From the NCBI GenBank assembly GCA_027943745.1, contig AP025763.1, positions 558,001-622,000 of the forward strand: a DNA stretch of 64,000 bases, read 5' to 3'. The position numbers and the translations under genes are program-made. This document shows, piece by piece, positions 35,942 to 44,291 of the stretch. The stretch's first letter is position 1. Every line of letters begins with the position of its first letter. The notes under the pieces were generated by a model. The model saw only the letters and a program-made list of their open reading frames with translations, had not been told where the DNA came from and ran no database searches. This DNA is from Neptuniibacter victor (GTDB lineage Bacteria > Pseudomonadota > Gammaproteobacteria > Pseudomonadales > Balneatricaceae).

Positions 35942-35976
35942 TTTCCGCTTTCCGCTTTCCGCTTTCCGCTTTCCGC
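35942..35976. repeat. Heptanucleotide tandem repeat TTTCCGC x5
   Basis: Five perfect seven-base units followed by a degenerate sixth (TTTGCCG), between the cheR terminator and the flgB promoter. It is not coding. Short perfect arrays of this kind can change length by slipped-strand replication. Confidence 0.95.
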
Positions 35977-36086
35977 TTTGCCGGGCGGCAACTTAACGGT
36001 TTGTAATTGCCGTTTTTTACTAGATATTTCATTGGTTAAATTAAAGATTATTTTTTAATTCTTTGAAAATAAAGGATTTTTTATAG

Positions 36087-36103
36087 TTGGTATACCTTGT
36101 GCA
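36087..36103 (+). promoter_or_regulatory. Sigma-54 promoter of the flgB operon
   Basis: TTGGTATACCTTGTGCA has GG and GC separated by exactly ten bases, the defining -24/-12 spacing of RpoN promoters, 34 bases before the flgB start. It suggests FleQ/FlrC-type activator control of flgBCDE. Confidence 0.82.
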
Positions 36104-36136
36104 TTTATTAGGGCTAACTATAAAGAGGAAAGCGAT

Positions 36137-36532
36137 ATGGCTATAAGTTTTGATGCGGCACTGGGTATACATGATGATGCATTATTGCATCGTGCCCGTC
36201 GTGCAGAAGTTTTAGCCAATAATATTGCCAACGCGGATACGCCAAACTTTAAAGCGCGTGATTTGGAATTTTCCCAAGTTTTGAATAATGCAACTAAGCT
36301 TCAGGTTAAGCAAGTAGCGACAGCGCAAGGCCATAAAACTGAATTACTAGAGCCGGATTTGGCTGCAGAGATGATGTTTAGGATCCCGAATCAAGCATCT
36401 GTTGATGGAAATACGGTCGAGGTTCAGCAGGAAATGGCGCGTTACACTGAAAATGCATTGGATTATCAGACCTCCTTTCAGTTCCTAAATAAGAAATTTA
36501 CAGGGCTGAAATCAGCCATAAAGGGTGAATAA
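36137..36532 (+). CDS. flgB: Flagellar proximal rod protein FlgB
   Basis: 131 residues with the rod-protein N-terminal motif ANNIANADTPNFKARDLEF and a C-terminal helix (QQEMARYTENALDYQTSFQFL). It is exported and forms the proximal rod with FlgC, FlgF and FliE. GAGGAA precedes the ATG. It is the first gene of flgBCDE and flgC follows after two bases. Confidence 0.96.
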   Translation: MAISFDAALGIHDDALLHRARRAEVLANNIANADTPNFKARDLEFSQVLNNATKLQVKQVATAQGHKTELLEPDLAAEMMFRIPNQASVDGNTVEVQQEMARYTENALDYQTSFQFLNKKFTGLKSAIKGE

Positions 36533-36534
36533 GC

Positions 36535-36972
36535 ATGTCGTTAAGTAATGTCTTTGGTATTGCAGGGTCAGCGATGAATGCGCAGACCATTCGCCTGAAT
36601 ACAACGGCGAGTAATATGGCTAACGCAGAGAGTGTTAGTTCGAGTGTCGACGAGACTTATCGTGCACGTAAGCCAGTGTTTGCTGTTCAACAAGCTGACC
36701 CTTTGGCTCAGCCAGATAATGAAGCTGGGATAGCCGCAGGCCAAGGTGTGCAAGTGCTTGGGATCGTTGAGAGTCAGGCTGAGTTACGTCAAGAATATAA
36801 CCCAGCTCATCCTATGGCTGATGAGAAAGGTTTCGTGTATTACCCGAATGTTAATGTGGTCGAAGAGATGGCAGATATGATTTCTGCATCCCGTTCTTTT
36901 CAGATCAATACAGAGATAATGAATACTGCTAAGCAGATGCTTCAACAAACTATCAGACTTGGGCAGCAATAA
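36535..36972 (+). CDS. flgC: Flagellar proximal rod protein FlgC
   Basis: 145 residues with the flagellar rod signature (NTTASNMANAESVSSSVDET) and the C-terminal NVNVVEEMADMISASRSFQI. Length is standard. It probably follows flgB with translational coupling. Confidence 0.96.
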   Translation: MSLSNVFGIAGSAMNAQTIRLNTTASNMANAESVSSSVDETYRARKPVFAVQQADPLAQPDNEAGIAAGQGVQVLGIVESQAELRQEYNPAHPMADEKGFVYYPNVNVVEEMADMISASRSFQINTEIMNTAKQMLQQTIRLGQQ

Positions 36973-36997
36973 TGAATAAGGCGCGGGGCTAATCGCC

Positions 36998-37696
36998 ATG
37001 AGTAATGTAAATGGTGTAAATCAAAATGTCTTTGATCAGATAAATACGGCTAATCAAAAGGCAAGTACGGCAAAGAGCCAGACGGATGAAGATAGCGATA
37101 TGTTCATGCGTTTGATGATTGCGCAATTGCAGAATCAGGACCCATCCAGTCCTGCTGATACAACTGATTTTATGCAACAGATAGCGACAATGTCTCAAGT
37201 CGAGAGTATTAATCAGCTAAATACATCTGTGAATCAGATGGCGCAATCGATGTTGGGTAGTCAAGCAGCATTGCAAGCGTCAGCGATGGTTGGTCAATCT
37301 GTATACATACCTGGTGACACGTCAGAGGTAGGGACTCAAGCGAACCCTTATGCTCATGGCTCTTTTAATCTAGAGACAAGTGCTTCAGATGTGAGGATAA
37401 AGGTTTATAACTCAAGCGGTTCTTTAGTTGACACTATGCAGCTTGGTGCGGTTTCTCAAGGTGAACATGAGTTCGCATGGCAGATGAAGTTCGATGAAGA
37501 TGGTAATCCAGAGCATCCGCCAGGGGATTACACCTTTACGGTTGAGCGTTTGGATGACGATGAATATAAAGCGATCGATACCAACATCGCTTATAAAGTG
37601 AACAGCGTTACTTTAGGTGAAAATGGTATCGGCATGAAAGTAAATACGAATGCGGGCACTTTTGATGCCAGCGACGTAAAACAGATCGGCGTGTGA
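36998..37696 (+). CDS. flgD: Hook-capping scaffold FlgD
   Basis: 232 residues. The N-terminal conserved part FMRLMIAQLQNQDPSSPADT identifies the cap protein that guides hook polymerisation. The C-terminal FlgD Ig-like and tudor-like region is present (VRIKVYNSSGSLVDTMQLG, QGEHEFAWQMKFDEDGN). Ends ten bases before flgE. Confidence 0.95.
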   Translation: MSNVNGVNQNVFDQINTANQKASTAKSQTDEDSDMFMRLMIAQLQNQDPSSPADTTDFMQQIATMSQVESINQLNTSVNQMAQSMLGSQAALQASAMVGQSVYIPGDTSEVGTQANPYAHGSFNLETSASDVRIKVYNSSGSLVDTMQLGAVSQGEHEFAWQMKFDEDGNPEHPPGDYTFTVERLDDDEYKAIDTNIAYKVNSVTLGENGIGMKVNTNAGTFDASDVKQIGV

Positions 37697-37706
37697 GGAC
37701 AGGATA

Positions 37707-39686
37707 ATGGCAGGTTTTAATACAGCAGTAACCGGTCTGAAGGCAGCAACAACAGACCTAGACGTAACGGGTAATAACATAGCCAATGCGAGTACTGTTG
37801 GCTTCAAGTCTTCGCGTACCGAGTTCGGTGATATTTATGCGACGGCTGTGGTTGGCGCGGGTTCGTCAAATGTCGCAGGGGCTGGTGTAACTGTTACTGA
37901 TATAGCTCAGGACTTTCAGGCAGGTACAATTGAGTTTACCAATAACAACCTTGATTTGGCGATCAACGGCTCAGGTTTTTTTCAGCTAGATGATGGCCAA
38001 GGTGGTACAACTTACACGCGTGCTGGATCGTTTGAGCTAGACAAGAATGGCTTTATGGTTTCTAAAACCGGTAAGTTTTTGCAAGGGTACGGGCTAGATT
38101 CTGAAGGTAACCGTTTGCCAATCGGCAACCTTGCGGTAACGCAAAAAGAGAGTCCGCCAAAGGCAACAGAAGATATCGATCTATCCTTTAATATCGATTC
38201 TCGTGAAGATGCGAAGACTCTGTTGGCTGATTACGATAAAGATGAGCCGGGTTCATTTACCTATAGTACGACGGTGAGAACATTTGATAGCTTAGGTAAT
38301 GAGCATACAATCAAATTTAATATGGCTGAAGCTCGTCCGCAGCAAGCACAACAAGCTGTTACATTACCTGCGCCAGGTGCAAATGATATTACAATTTCAG
38401 GTGTGACAATCACTATTGCAGAGCAAGCGGCTTTATTGCTTGGTGGTGCAGGGGTTGCTGTTCCGGACACTAGCTTAACGCCTGCACAGCAAGCGGCTCA
38501 GCAGGCAGTATTGGATAAGCTTACGGATCCTGTCACTGGTGACCCTCGTATTGGTGAGTTGATTACGGATTCTCCTAATGCCGGCGATATAACTCTTCGC
38601 TTTAAATCTGAATTCCCAGAGCCTGATCTGGTTCAAGTCTCTGGTGCTGGTGCTTCTGTGTTGGAAACAACAGAGATCGCGGCAAATGAAACTTATACTT
38701 TCCCAATTGATGCGACAGAGGTGCCGTTGGCTGCTCCGATCGTATTAGAGGTTGGCGGGGTTTCAATTCCTGCTTTAGGTATTGGTTCTACAGATGATCA
38801 GATAGGTCAGGCGATTTCATCTACTGAAGCTAAGATCTTAGATGCAAACCCGGATGTTGAATCGGTCATATACGATAATGTGAACAAGCAGATTGTAGTG
38901 ACTTATAAAGCGGAAGCCGGTGATATCACTCCAGGCGAAGCGATAACGATCACTGAGACATCAGGCGCTGCAGCGGGTACGCCTTTTACTGCGGCGGTGG
39001 TGAAAGATGGTGATAACTCGTTCCAAGGGGTGTACCGCATGTATGCCTACTTGAATGGGTCAGAACAGTTGGATATTGGTAAAGCATTAGATCCAGGTGA
39101 GGCCGGAACTGGTTCTGAACCTGGGCCGATTTTGGTCAAGTTCAATCCATCTAATGGTTTGCTTACAGGTATTAATGGTAACCAGTTTTCTGCGAATGCT
39201 GTCGTTCCGGCTATCACTATTACAGGGGCTGACCCTGCGGATACGACAACCGTTATAAATTTAGATATCGCTAACACGACCCAATTCGCTTCAGCATCTA
39301 TTGTGAAGGCATCAGCACAAGATGGTTATACCAAAGGTGATCTTATTGGGGTGACTTTCAGTGGAACGGGGGAGATGGTTGCTAGCTTCTCTAACGGCCA
39401 AAACCAAGATTTGGGTGTGGTTGCCATTGCAACGTTTGAAAATCAGTCTGGGTTATCCCCTTCAGGTGATACGGAGTGGTCTGCTACTCTGACATCCGGA
39501 GATGCGATTGTTAACCCGCCAGGCACCGGTTTGAACGGTACGCTTCAATCAGCGGCACTTGAGCAGTCTAACGTGGATCTATCCGCGGAGTTGGTTTCAT
39601 TGATTGAGGCTCAGCGTAATTTCCAGGCAAACTCTAAGACGCTAGAAACGTTGAATACTGTTACGCAGAATATATTGCAGATTTAA
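37707..39686 (+). CDS. flgE: Flagellar hook protein FlgE, enlarged
   Basis: 659 residues against about 400 in E. coli. Conserved ends are present: N-terminal TAVTGLKAATTDLDVTGNNI with ANASTVGFKSSRTEF, and C-terminal VDLSAELVSLIEAQRNFQAN. The extra length is in the outer variable domains, where Ala/Thr/Asp-rich segments (ITISGVTITIAEQAALLLGG and later VPLAAPIVLEVGGVSIPALG) form added surface domains. Followed by a terminator, so it closes flgBCDE. Confidence 0.95.
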   Translation: MAGFNTAVTGLKAATTDLDVTGNNIANASTVGFKSSRTEFGDIYATAVVGAGSSNVAGAGVTVTDIAQDFQAGTIEFTNNNLDLAINGSGFFQLDDGQGGTTYTRAGSFELDKNGFMVSKTGKFLQGYGLDSEGNRLPIGNLAVTQKESPPKATEDIDLSFNIDSREDAKTLLADYDKDEPGSFTYSTTVRTFDSLGNEHTIKFNMAEARPQQAQQAVTLPAPGANDITISGVTITIAEQAALLLGGAGVAVPDTSLTPAQQAAQQAVLDKLTDPVTGDPRIGELITDSPNAGDITLRFKSEFPEPDLVQVSGAGASVLETTEIAANETYTFPIDATEVPLAAPIVLEVGGVSIPALGIGSTDDQIGQAISSTEAKILDANPDVESVIYDNVNKQIVVTYKAEAGDITPGEAITITETSGAAAGTPFTAAVVKDGDNSFQGVYRMYAYLNGSEQLDIGKALDPGEAGTGSEPGPILVKFNPSNGLLTGINGNQFSANAVVPAITITGADPADTTTVINLDIANTTQFASASIVKASAQDGYTKGDLIGVTFSGTGEMVASFSNGQNQDLGVVAIATFENQSGLSPSGDTEWSATLTSGDAIVNPPGTGLNGTLQSAALEQSNVDLSAELVSLIEAQRNFQANSKTLETLNTVTQNILQI

Positions 39687-39702
39687 TCTTTTCTTTATTT
39701 TT

Positions 39703-39729
39703 AAAAGGCCGCTTATGCGGCCTTTTTTT
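39703..39729 (+). terminator. Terminator between flgE and flgF
   Basis: Stem AAAAGGCCGC with GCGGCCTTTT and a T-run; it separates the flgBCDE and flgF operons. Confidence 0.9.
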
Positions 39730-39732
39730 GTT

Positions 39733-39749
39733 TTGGCACAGGCATTGCA
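39733..39749 (+). promoter_or_regulatory. Sigma-54 promoter of the flgF operon
   Basis: TTGGCACAGGCATTGCA is an almost perfect match to TGGCACR-N4-TTGCA with GG-N10-GC spacing, placed just after the flgE terminator and 73 bases before flgF. Confidence 0.93.
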
Positions 39750-39821
39750 GTGTAAAAGGTATAGATAAGTATCTTTTTACAAAAGAAGTGCGGCAAAGCC
39801 GCCAAATGCTGGAAGTAATAG

Positions 39822-40565
39822 ATGGATAAGGTTCTGTATTTAGCGATGAGTGGTGCGAGAGAGAACATGCTCGCACAGCAATCTCATGCCAATAACCTTG
39901 CAAATGCAAACACGACAGGTTTTAAGTCTGATTTGGCGCAAGCCCGTGCTATGCAAGTGTTTGGGGAAGGTCATGCTTCACGTGTTTATGCTCAAACTGA
40001 GCGTCCTGCAACGGATGTAACAAGTGGAACCTTAATTGACACCGGTCGAAAGCTAGATGTCGCGGTGGCTGGTGATGGTTGGCTTTCAGTTATACGTGCG
40101 GACGGCACAGAAGGGTATACCCGTGCCGGTTCTCTGCAGATCAATGCCGCTAATCAGTTGGTTACGGGCAGTGGTTTGCCGGTAATGGGCAATGGCGGAA
40201 TTCCAATTACTTTACCGCCATTTGAGAATATCGATATTTCAACAAATGGAATAATTACTATTAGGCCGTTAGGTGAAAACGCTGCGGAGCTTTTAGTTGC
40301 TGATCAGCTGAAATTGGTTAACCCCGATCCAAAAACTTTATTTAAAGGGCCTGATGGTTTGATGACAACCGGGGGGCAGGAGCCGTTGCTGCCAGATCCT
40401 AATGTTAGGGTGCGCTCAGGTTATATTGAATCGAGTAATGTGAATGCCGTAAGTGAATTGACAGGAATTATTAGCTCCTCACGTCAATTTGAAATGCAAA
40501 TCAAAATGATGAAAACAGCCGAAGAGAACTCTGAAACGGCTGCATCAATTTTGAAAATGTCATAA
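39822..40565 (+). CDS. flgF: Flagellar proximal rod protein FlgF
   Basis: 247 residues with the rod motif HANNLANANTTGFKSDLAQA and the C-terminal ESSNVNAVSELTGIISSSRQ. Standard length. First gene of a second sigma-54-driven operon, flgFGHIJ. Confidence 0.96.
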   Translation: MDKVLYLAMSGARENMLAQQSHANNLANANTTGFKSDLAQARAMQVFGEGHASRVYAQTERPATDVTSGTLIDTGRKLDVAVAGDGWLSVIRADGTEGYTRAGSLQINAANQLVTGSGLPVMGNGGIPITLPPFENIDISTNGIITIRPLGENAAELLVADQLKLVNPDPKTLFKGPDGLMTTGGQEPLLPDPNVRVRSGYIESSNVNAVSELTGIISSSRQFEMQIKMMKTAEENSETAASILKMS

Positions 40566-40586
40566 GAACCAACCGAGGATAGATAG

Positions 40587-41372
40587 ATGCACGGTGCACT
40601 GAATGTAGCTAAAACAGGTATGACGGCGCAGGATACTAACCTGAAAGTTATATCGAACAACCTAGCAAACGTTTCTACGGTTGGTTTTAAAAAAGATCAG
40701 GTTGTTTTCGAAGACTTGATGTATCAAATTCGCCGCCAGCCGGGTGCTCAAACCGCAGAAGAGGCGCAATTGCCTTCAGGCTTACAGGTAGGGCTAGGTG
40801 TTCGTACCGTAGGCACTCAAAAGCTGTTTGGCACCGGTGAAATCGAGATAACGGATGAGGCCTTCGATGTAGCGATCAATGGTAGAGGCTTTCTACAGGT
40901 TACGTTGCCTAACGGTGATGCTGCTTATACCCGTAATGGTCAGTTGCACCTCAATGCCGATAACGAGTTAGTTACAGCTGAAGGCTATCAAGTAGCTCCA
41001 GCCATTACGCTGCCTGGAGAAGTTATTAATTTCTCTATTAGTACGGACGGTATTGTTCAGGTAACAACTGCGGGGAACACAACGCCTACTGATATTGGCC
41101 AGATCCAGTTAGCTGATTTTGTAAACCCTCAAGGGCTGCTTTCTTTAGGACAAAATTTATACCAAGAGTCAGCGGCGAGTGGCGCAGCTTTGGTCAGTAA
41201 CCCGGGTGAGAACGGTACTGGGCAATTAATCCAAGGTTCACTGGAGGGTTCGAACGTCAATTCAGTACAAGAACTGGTCGATATGATTACCACTCAGCGA
41301 GCTTATGAGATGAATTCTAAAGTAATTTCTACCGCGGATGAGATGCTCTCCTTCGTAAGCCAGCAGCTTTAA
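40587..41372 (+). CDS. flgG: Flagellar distal rod protein FlgG
   Basis: 261 residues, the usual length. It carries NLKVISNNLANVSTVGFKKD near the N-terminus, the FlgG-specific YQIRRQPGAQ segment and the C-terminal EGSNVNSVQELVDMITTQRA. It forms the distal rod that the L and P rings surround. Confidence 0.97.
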   Translation: MHGALNVAKTGMTAQDTNLKVISNNLANVSTVGFKKDQVVFEDLMYQIRRQPGAQTAEEAQLPSGLQVGLGVRTVGTQKLFGTGEIEITDEAFDVAINGRGFLQVTLPNGDAAYTRNGQLHLNADNELVTAEGYQVAPAITLPGEVINFSISTDGIVQVTTAGNTTPTDIGQIQLADFVNPQGLLSLGQNLYQESAASGAALVSNPGENGTGQLIQGSLEGSNVNSVQELVDMITTQRAYEMNSKVISTADEMLSFVSQQL

Positions 41373-41395
41373 TGTAGAGCTTAGAGGTTAATACT

Positions 41396-42073
41396 ATGAA
41401 TAAATTGGTCATCGGTTTTCTTGCTCTTACTGTGTTACTTACGGGTTGTGTTCAGAAAGCGGCTAAACCGAATAATCCTGAATATGCACCAGTAAGGCCT
41501 CAAGGCCTTATTCAGCCAGCCGCTGTTAATGGTTCGATTTATAATTCTGCCACGAGCATTAATCTCTACGGTGATGGTCGAGCGCACCGTATCGGCGATA
41601 TTTTAACGATTACATTGCAAGAGAGCACAAGTTCGCAAAAGAGTGCCAAAACTGAATTAGATAAAAGCAGTAGTTTGACGTTGGCTCAGCCTACGATTTT
41701 GGGCAAAACTGTTGATATTAACGGTCGACCGTTGAGTGCGACGATCAATGGGCCTACGTCTGAATTTGATGGCGAAGGGAAGTCGGATATGAGCAATAAT
41801 TTAACCGGTAACATCACGGTTACAGTGCACGATGTTCTGCCTAGTGGCGTGTTGCTAATTAAAGGCGAGAAATGGCTAACGCTGAATCAAGGTGATGAGT
41901 ATATCCGAATCAGCGGAATGGTGAGGCCGCAAGATATCGGTTCTGATAATACGGTGATGTCTACTAAGCTTGCAGATGCACGTATTGCTTATAGTGGCAC
42001 CGGAGCAGTCAATGACACAAATGTTATGGGCTGGGTGTCTAAGTTTTTTATTAGTGCATTAATGCCATTCTAA
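41396..42073 (+). CDS. flgH: Flagellar L-ring lipoprotein FlgH
   Basis: 225 residues with lipobox LLTGC at about residue 18, so it is lipidated and carried to the outer membrane. Family segments are [40 protein letters not shown] and [18 protein letters not shown]. It forms the outer-membrane L ring of the basal body. Confidence 0.96.
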   Translation: MNKLVIGFLALTVLLTGCVQKAAKPNNPEYAPVRPQGLIQPAAVNGSIYNSATSINLYGDGRAHRIGDILTITLQESTSSQKSAKTELDKSSSLTLAQPTILGKTVDINGRPLSATINGPTSEFDGEGKSDMSNNLTGNITVTVHDVLPSGVLLIKGEKWLTLNQGDEYIRISGMVRPQDIGSDNTVMSTKLADARIAYSGTGAVNDTNVMGWVSKFFISALMPF

Positions 42074-42084
42074 GGAGAGGGAAG

Positions 42085-43173
42085 ATGAAAAAAGCGTTAT
42101 TCCTCGTAGCTTGTGTACTGCTTTCAAGTGTTGTCGAAGCGGGCCGACTGAAAGATATGGTGAGTATCTCAGGTGTTCGCTCCAACCAATTAGTAGGATA
42201 CGGATTGGTAGTTGGTTTGGATGGCACAGGTGATAAGACGTCATTCACTTCGCAAACATTCCGAAACATGCTGAATAATTTTGGTGTGGCGATTCCCTCT
42301 TCAACAAATCCATCATCGAAAAATATAGCAGCTGTAGCTATTCATGCTGATCTGCCAGCGTTCTCAAAGCCGGGACAGAAAATTGATATTACTGTCTCTG
42401 CTTTGGGTGATGCTAAAAGTTTGAGAGGGGGAAGCTTGTTGATGTCTCCTCTAAAAGGGGCTGACGGACAGGTTTATGCCGTTGCACAAGGCAACCTAGT
42501 GGTATCTGGTTTTGGTGTTCAAGGTGCGGATGGTTCAAGGCTGTCTTTAAATGTCCCTAGTGTTGGCCGAATTCCAAATGGGGCGACAGTTGAACGTTCC
42601 GTGCCTACTGCTTTTGCTCAGGGTGACAGCTTAGTTTTGAATTTAAATCGTCCCGACTTTACTACGTCACGACGAGTTGCTGAGCAAATTAATCATCTAT
42701 TAGGCCCGCAAATGGCAGCGTCTATGGATGCGACATCTATTCGGGTTCGTGCACCGCGTGATCCTTCTCAGCGAGTCTCATTTCTATCAGTCTTGGAAAA
42801 TCTAAATGTTGAGCCAGCTAAAGATGCTGCCAAAGTGGTGATTAACTCACGTACAGGGACAATTATTATTGGTCAGAATGTCCGTGTTTCACCCGTAGCG
42901 ATTACTCATGGTGGCTTAACGGTTGCTATTGCTGAAGAGATCAATGTTGACCAGCCTAATGCGCTAGGTGGTGGGCAGACTGTTGTAACGCCTCGCACCG
43001 GTATAGAAGTTGATGAGGGTTCAGGTCATATGTTTGAGTTTTCACCAGGTACTGATCTTCAGGATATTGTAGAAGCAGTCAACCGTGTTGGTGCGGCTCC
43101 AGGTGACTTAATGGCTATCTTAGAGGCATTAAAACAAGCCGGAGCACTTAAAGCAGAATTGGTGGTTATCTAA
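42085..43173 (+). CDS. flgI: Flagellar P-ring protein FlgI
   Basis: 362 residues with a signal peptide ([15 protein letters not shown]) and the strongly conserved [40 protein letters not shown] and [13 protein letters not shown]-like (here [16 protein letters not shown]). It assembles with FlgA help into the periplasmic P ring. Its stop overlaps the flgJ start by one base. Confidence 0.97.
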   Translation: MKKALFLVACVLLSSVVEAGRLKDMVSISGVRSNQLVGYGLVVGLDGTGDKTSFTSQTFRNMLNNFGVAIPSSTNPSSKNIAAVAIHADLPAFSKPGQKIDITVSALGDAKSLRGGSLLMSPLKGADGQVYAVAQGNLVVSGFGVQGADGSRLSLNVPSVGRIPNGATVERSVPTAFAQGDSLVLNLNRPDFTTSRRVAEQINHLLGPQMAASMDATSIRVRAPRDPSQRVSFLSVLENLNVEPAKDAAKVVINSRTGTIIIGQNVRVSPVAITHGGLTVAIAEEINVDQPNALGGGQTVVTPRTGIEVDEGSGHMFEFSPGTDLQDIVEAVNRVGAAPGDLMAILEALKQAGALKAELVVI

Positions 43174-44210
43174 TGATTAAAACAGGTAGCGGCAGTAATG
43201 CTCAGCTCTATTCTGATCTGGCGGAGCTGCAGAAGCTTAAAGCAAAAGCTAGAACCGATAGTGATGAAGGCTTACGCCTAGCTGCCCAGCAGTTTGAACA
43301 GTTATTCGTCAACATGTTGTTGAAATCCATGCGCGATGCGAATGCCGCATTTGGTGAAGACAATTTTATGAATAGCAGTCAAACAAAGCTGTTTCAAGGG
43401 ATGTACGACAATCAGATCGCAATGGAGATGTCGAGCAACCAAGGGATAGGCTTAACGGATGTATTAGTTAGACAGCTTGGGGGAAAGGTTCAAGAACCCA
43501 CCAAGGTTGAGTTAAAACCTTTGGATATTCAAAGTCGTCAACTTAATCAAGCGTTTGATCAAGCGGCAGCTATTGCAGCTTCTGCTTTGCTAGCGAAAGC
43601 TGAAGGTCAAGAGAATCCACCAGGCATTACTTTGACGGAGGAGCAGCAGTCAACAGTTAAAGAGGTTTTTCAGCAATTAAGTGAGGTTAAAGCTTCGCCT
43701 CAAGCGGATCTCCCTGATCGTTTTGAATCACCTGAAGAATTCGTTGAAAAATTGATGCCTTTAGCGGAGAAAGTTGCAGGTGAATTAGGTGTTGATCCGC
43801 GGGTTTTACTCGCTCAATCGGCGCTGGAAACAGGCTGGGGGCGACATATGGTGCGTTCTCCCGATGGTAGTAATAGTAATAACCTTTTTAACATTAAAGC
43901 TGATCGACGTTGGGATGGGGCTAGTGCGCAAGTGTCTACTTTAGAGTTTAGAGGTGGTGTTGCGCAGCGTGAAAATGCAGCGTTTCGTAGTTACGAAAGT
44001 TATGAAGATAGTTTTAGGGATTATGTCAGTTTCTTGAAAGGTAGTTCGCGCTATCAGATGGCGATTGAGAGTGCTGGTGATCCTTATGATTATGTCAGGC
44101 AATTACAGGATGCGGGTTACGCAACTGATCCTAAATATGCTGAAAAGATTAAAAATATATTTGAGGGCGAATTACTCGCTAGCCGAACCCCCTCTTCTAA
44201 AGAGAGTTAG
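43173..44210 (+). CDS. flgJ: Rod-cap and peptidoglycan hydrolase FlgJ
   Basis: 345 residues, two domains. The N-terminal rod-binding domain (RLAAQQFEQLFVNMLLKSMR, with SSQTKLFQGMYDNQIAMEMS) caps the growing rod. A C-terminal glucosaminidase domain from about residue 195 (LGVDPRVLLAQSALETGWGR, NNLFNIKADRRWDG) cuts a hole through peptidoglycan. The dual-domain form is typical of gammaproteobacteria. The sigma-28 promoter for flgKL lies inside and just after its end. Confidence 0.96.
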   Translation: MIKTGSGSNAQLYSDLAELQKLKAKARTDSDEGLRLAAQQFEQLFVNMLLKSMRDANAAFGEDNFMNSSQTKLFQGMYDNQIAMEMSSNQGIGLTDVLVRQLGGKVQEPTKVELKPLDIQSRQLNQAFDQAAAIAASALLAKAEGQENPPGITLTEEQQSTVKEVFQQLSEVKASPQADLPDRFESPEEFVEKLMPLAEKVAGELGVDPRVLLAQSALETGWGRHMVRSPDGSNSNNLFNIKADRRWDGASAQVSTLEFRGGVAQRENAAFRSYESYEDSFRDYVSFLKGSSRYQMAIESAGDPYDYVRQLQDAGYATDPKYAEKIKNIFEGELLASRTPSSKES

Positions 44211-44224
44211 TTGATAGCCGATAA
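44198..44224 (+). promoter_or_regulatory. Sigma-28 (FliA) promoter of flgKL
   Basis: TAAAGAGA, an 11-base spacer and a perfect GCCGATAA -10 box overlap the end of flgJ, 68 bases before flgK. It places the hook-filament junction genes under late FliA control. Confidence 0.85.
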
Positions 44225-44291
44225 GTTATTACTTAGCTCTCCTGAGTGGTTGCTTTATCTAGATCGAATTTGATCCTCAAAGGAGTCAAAC

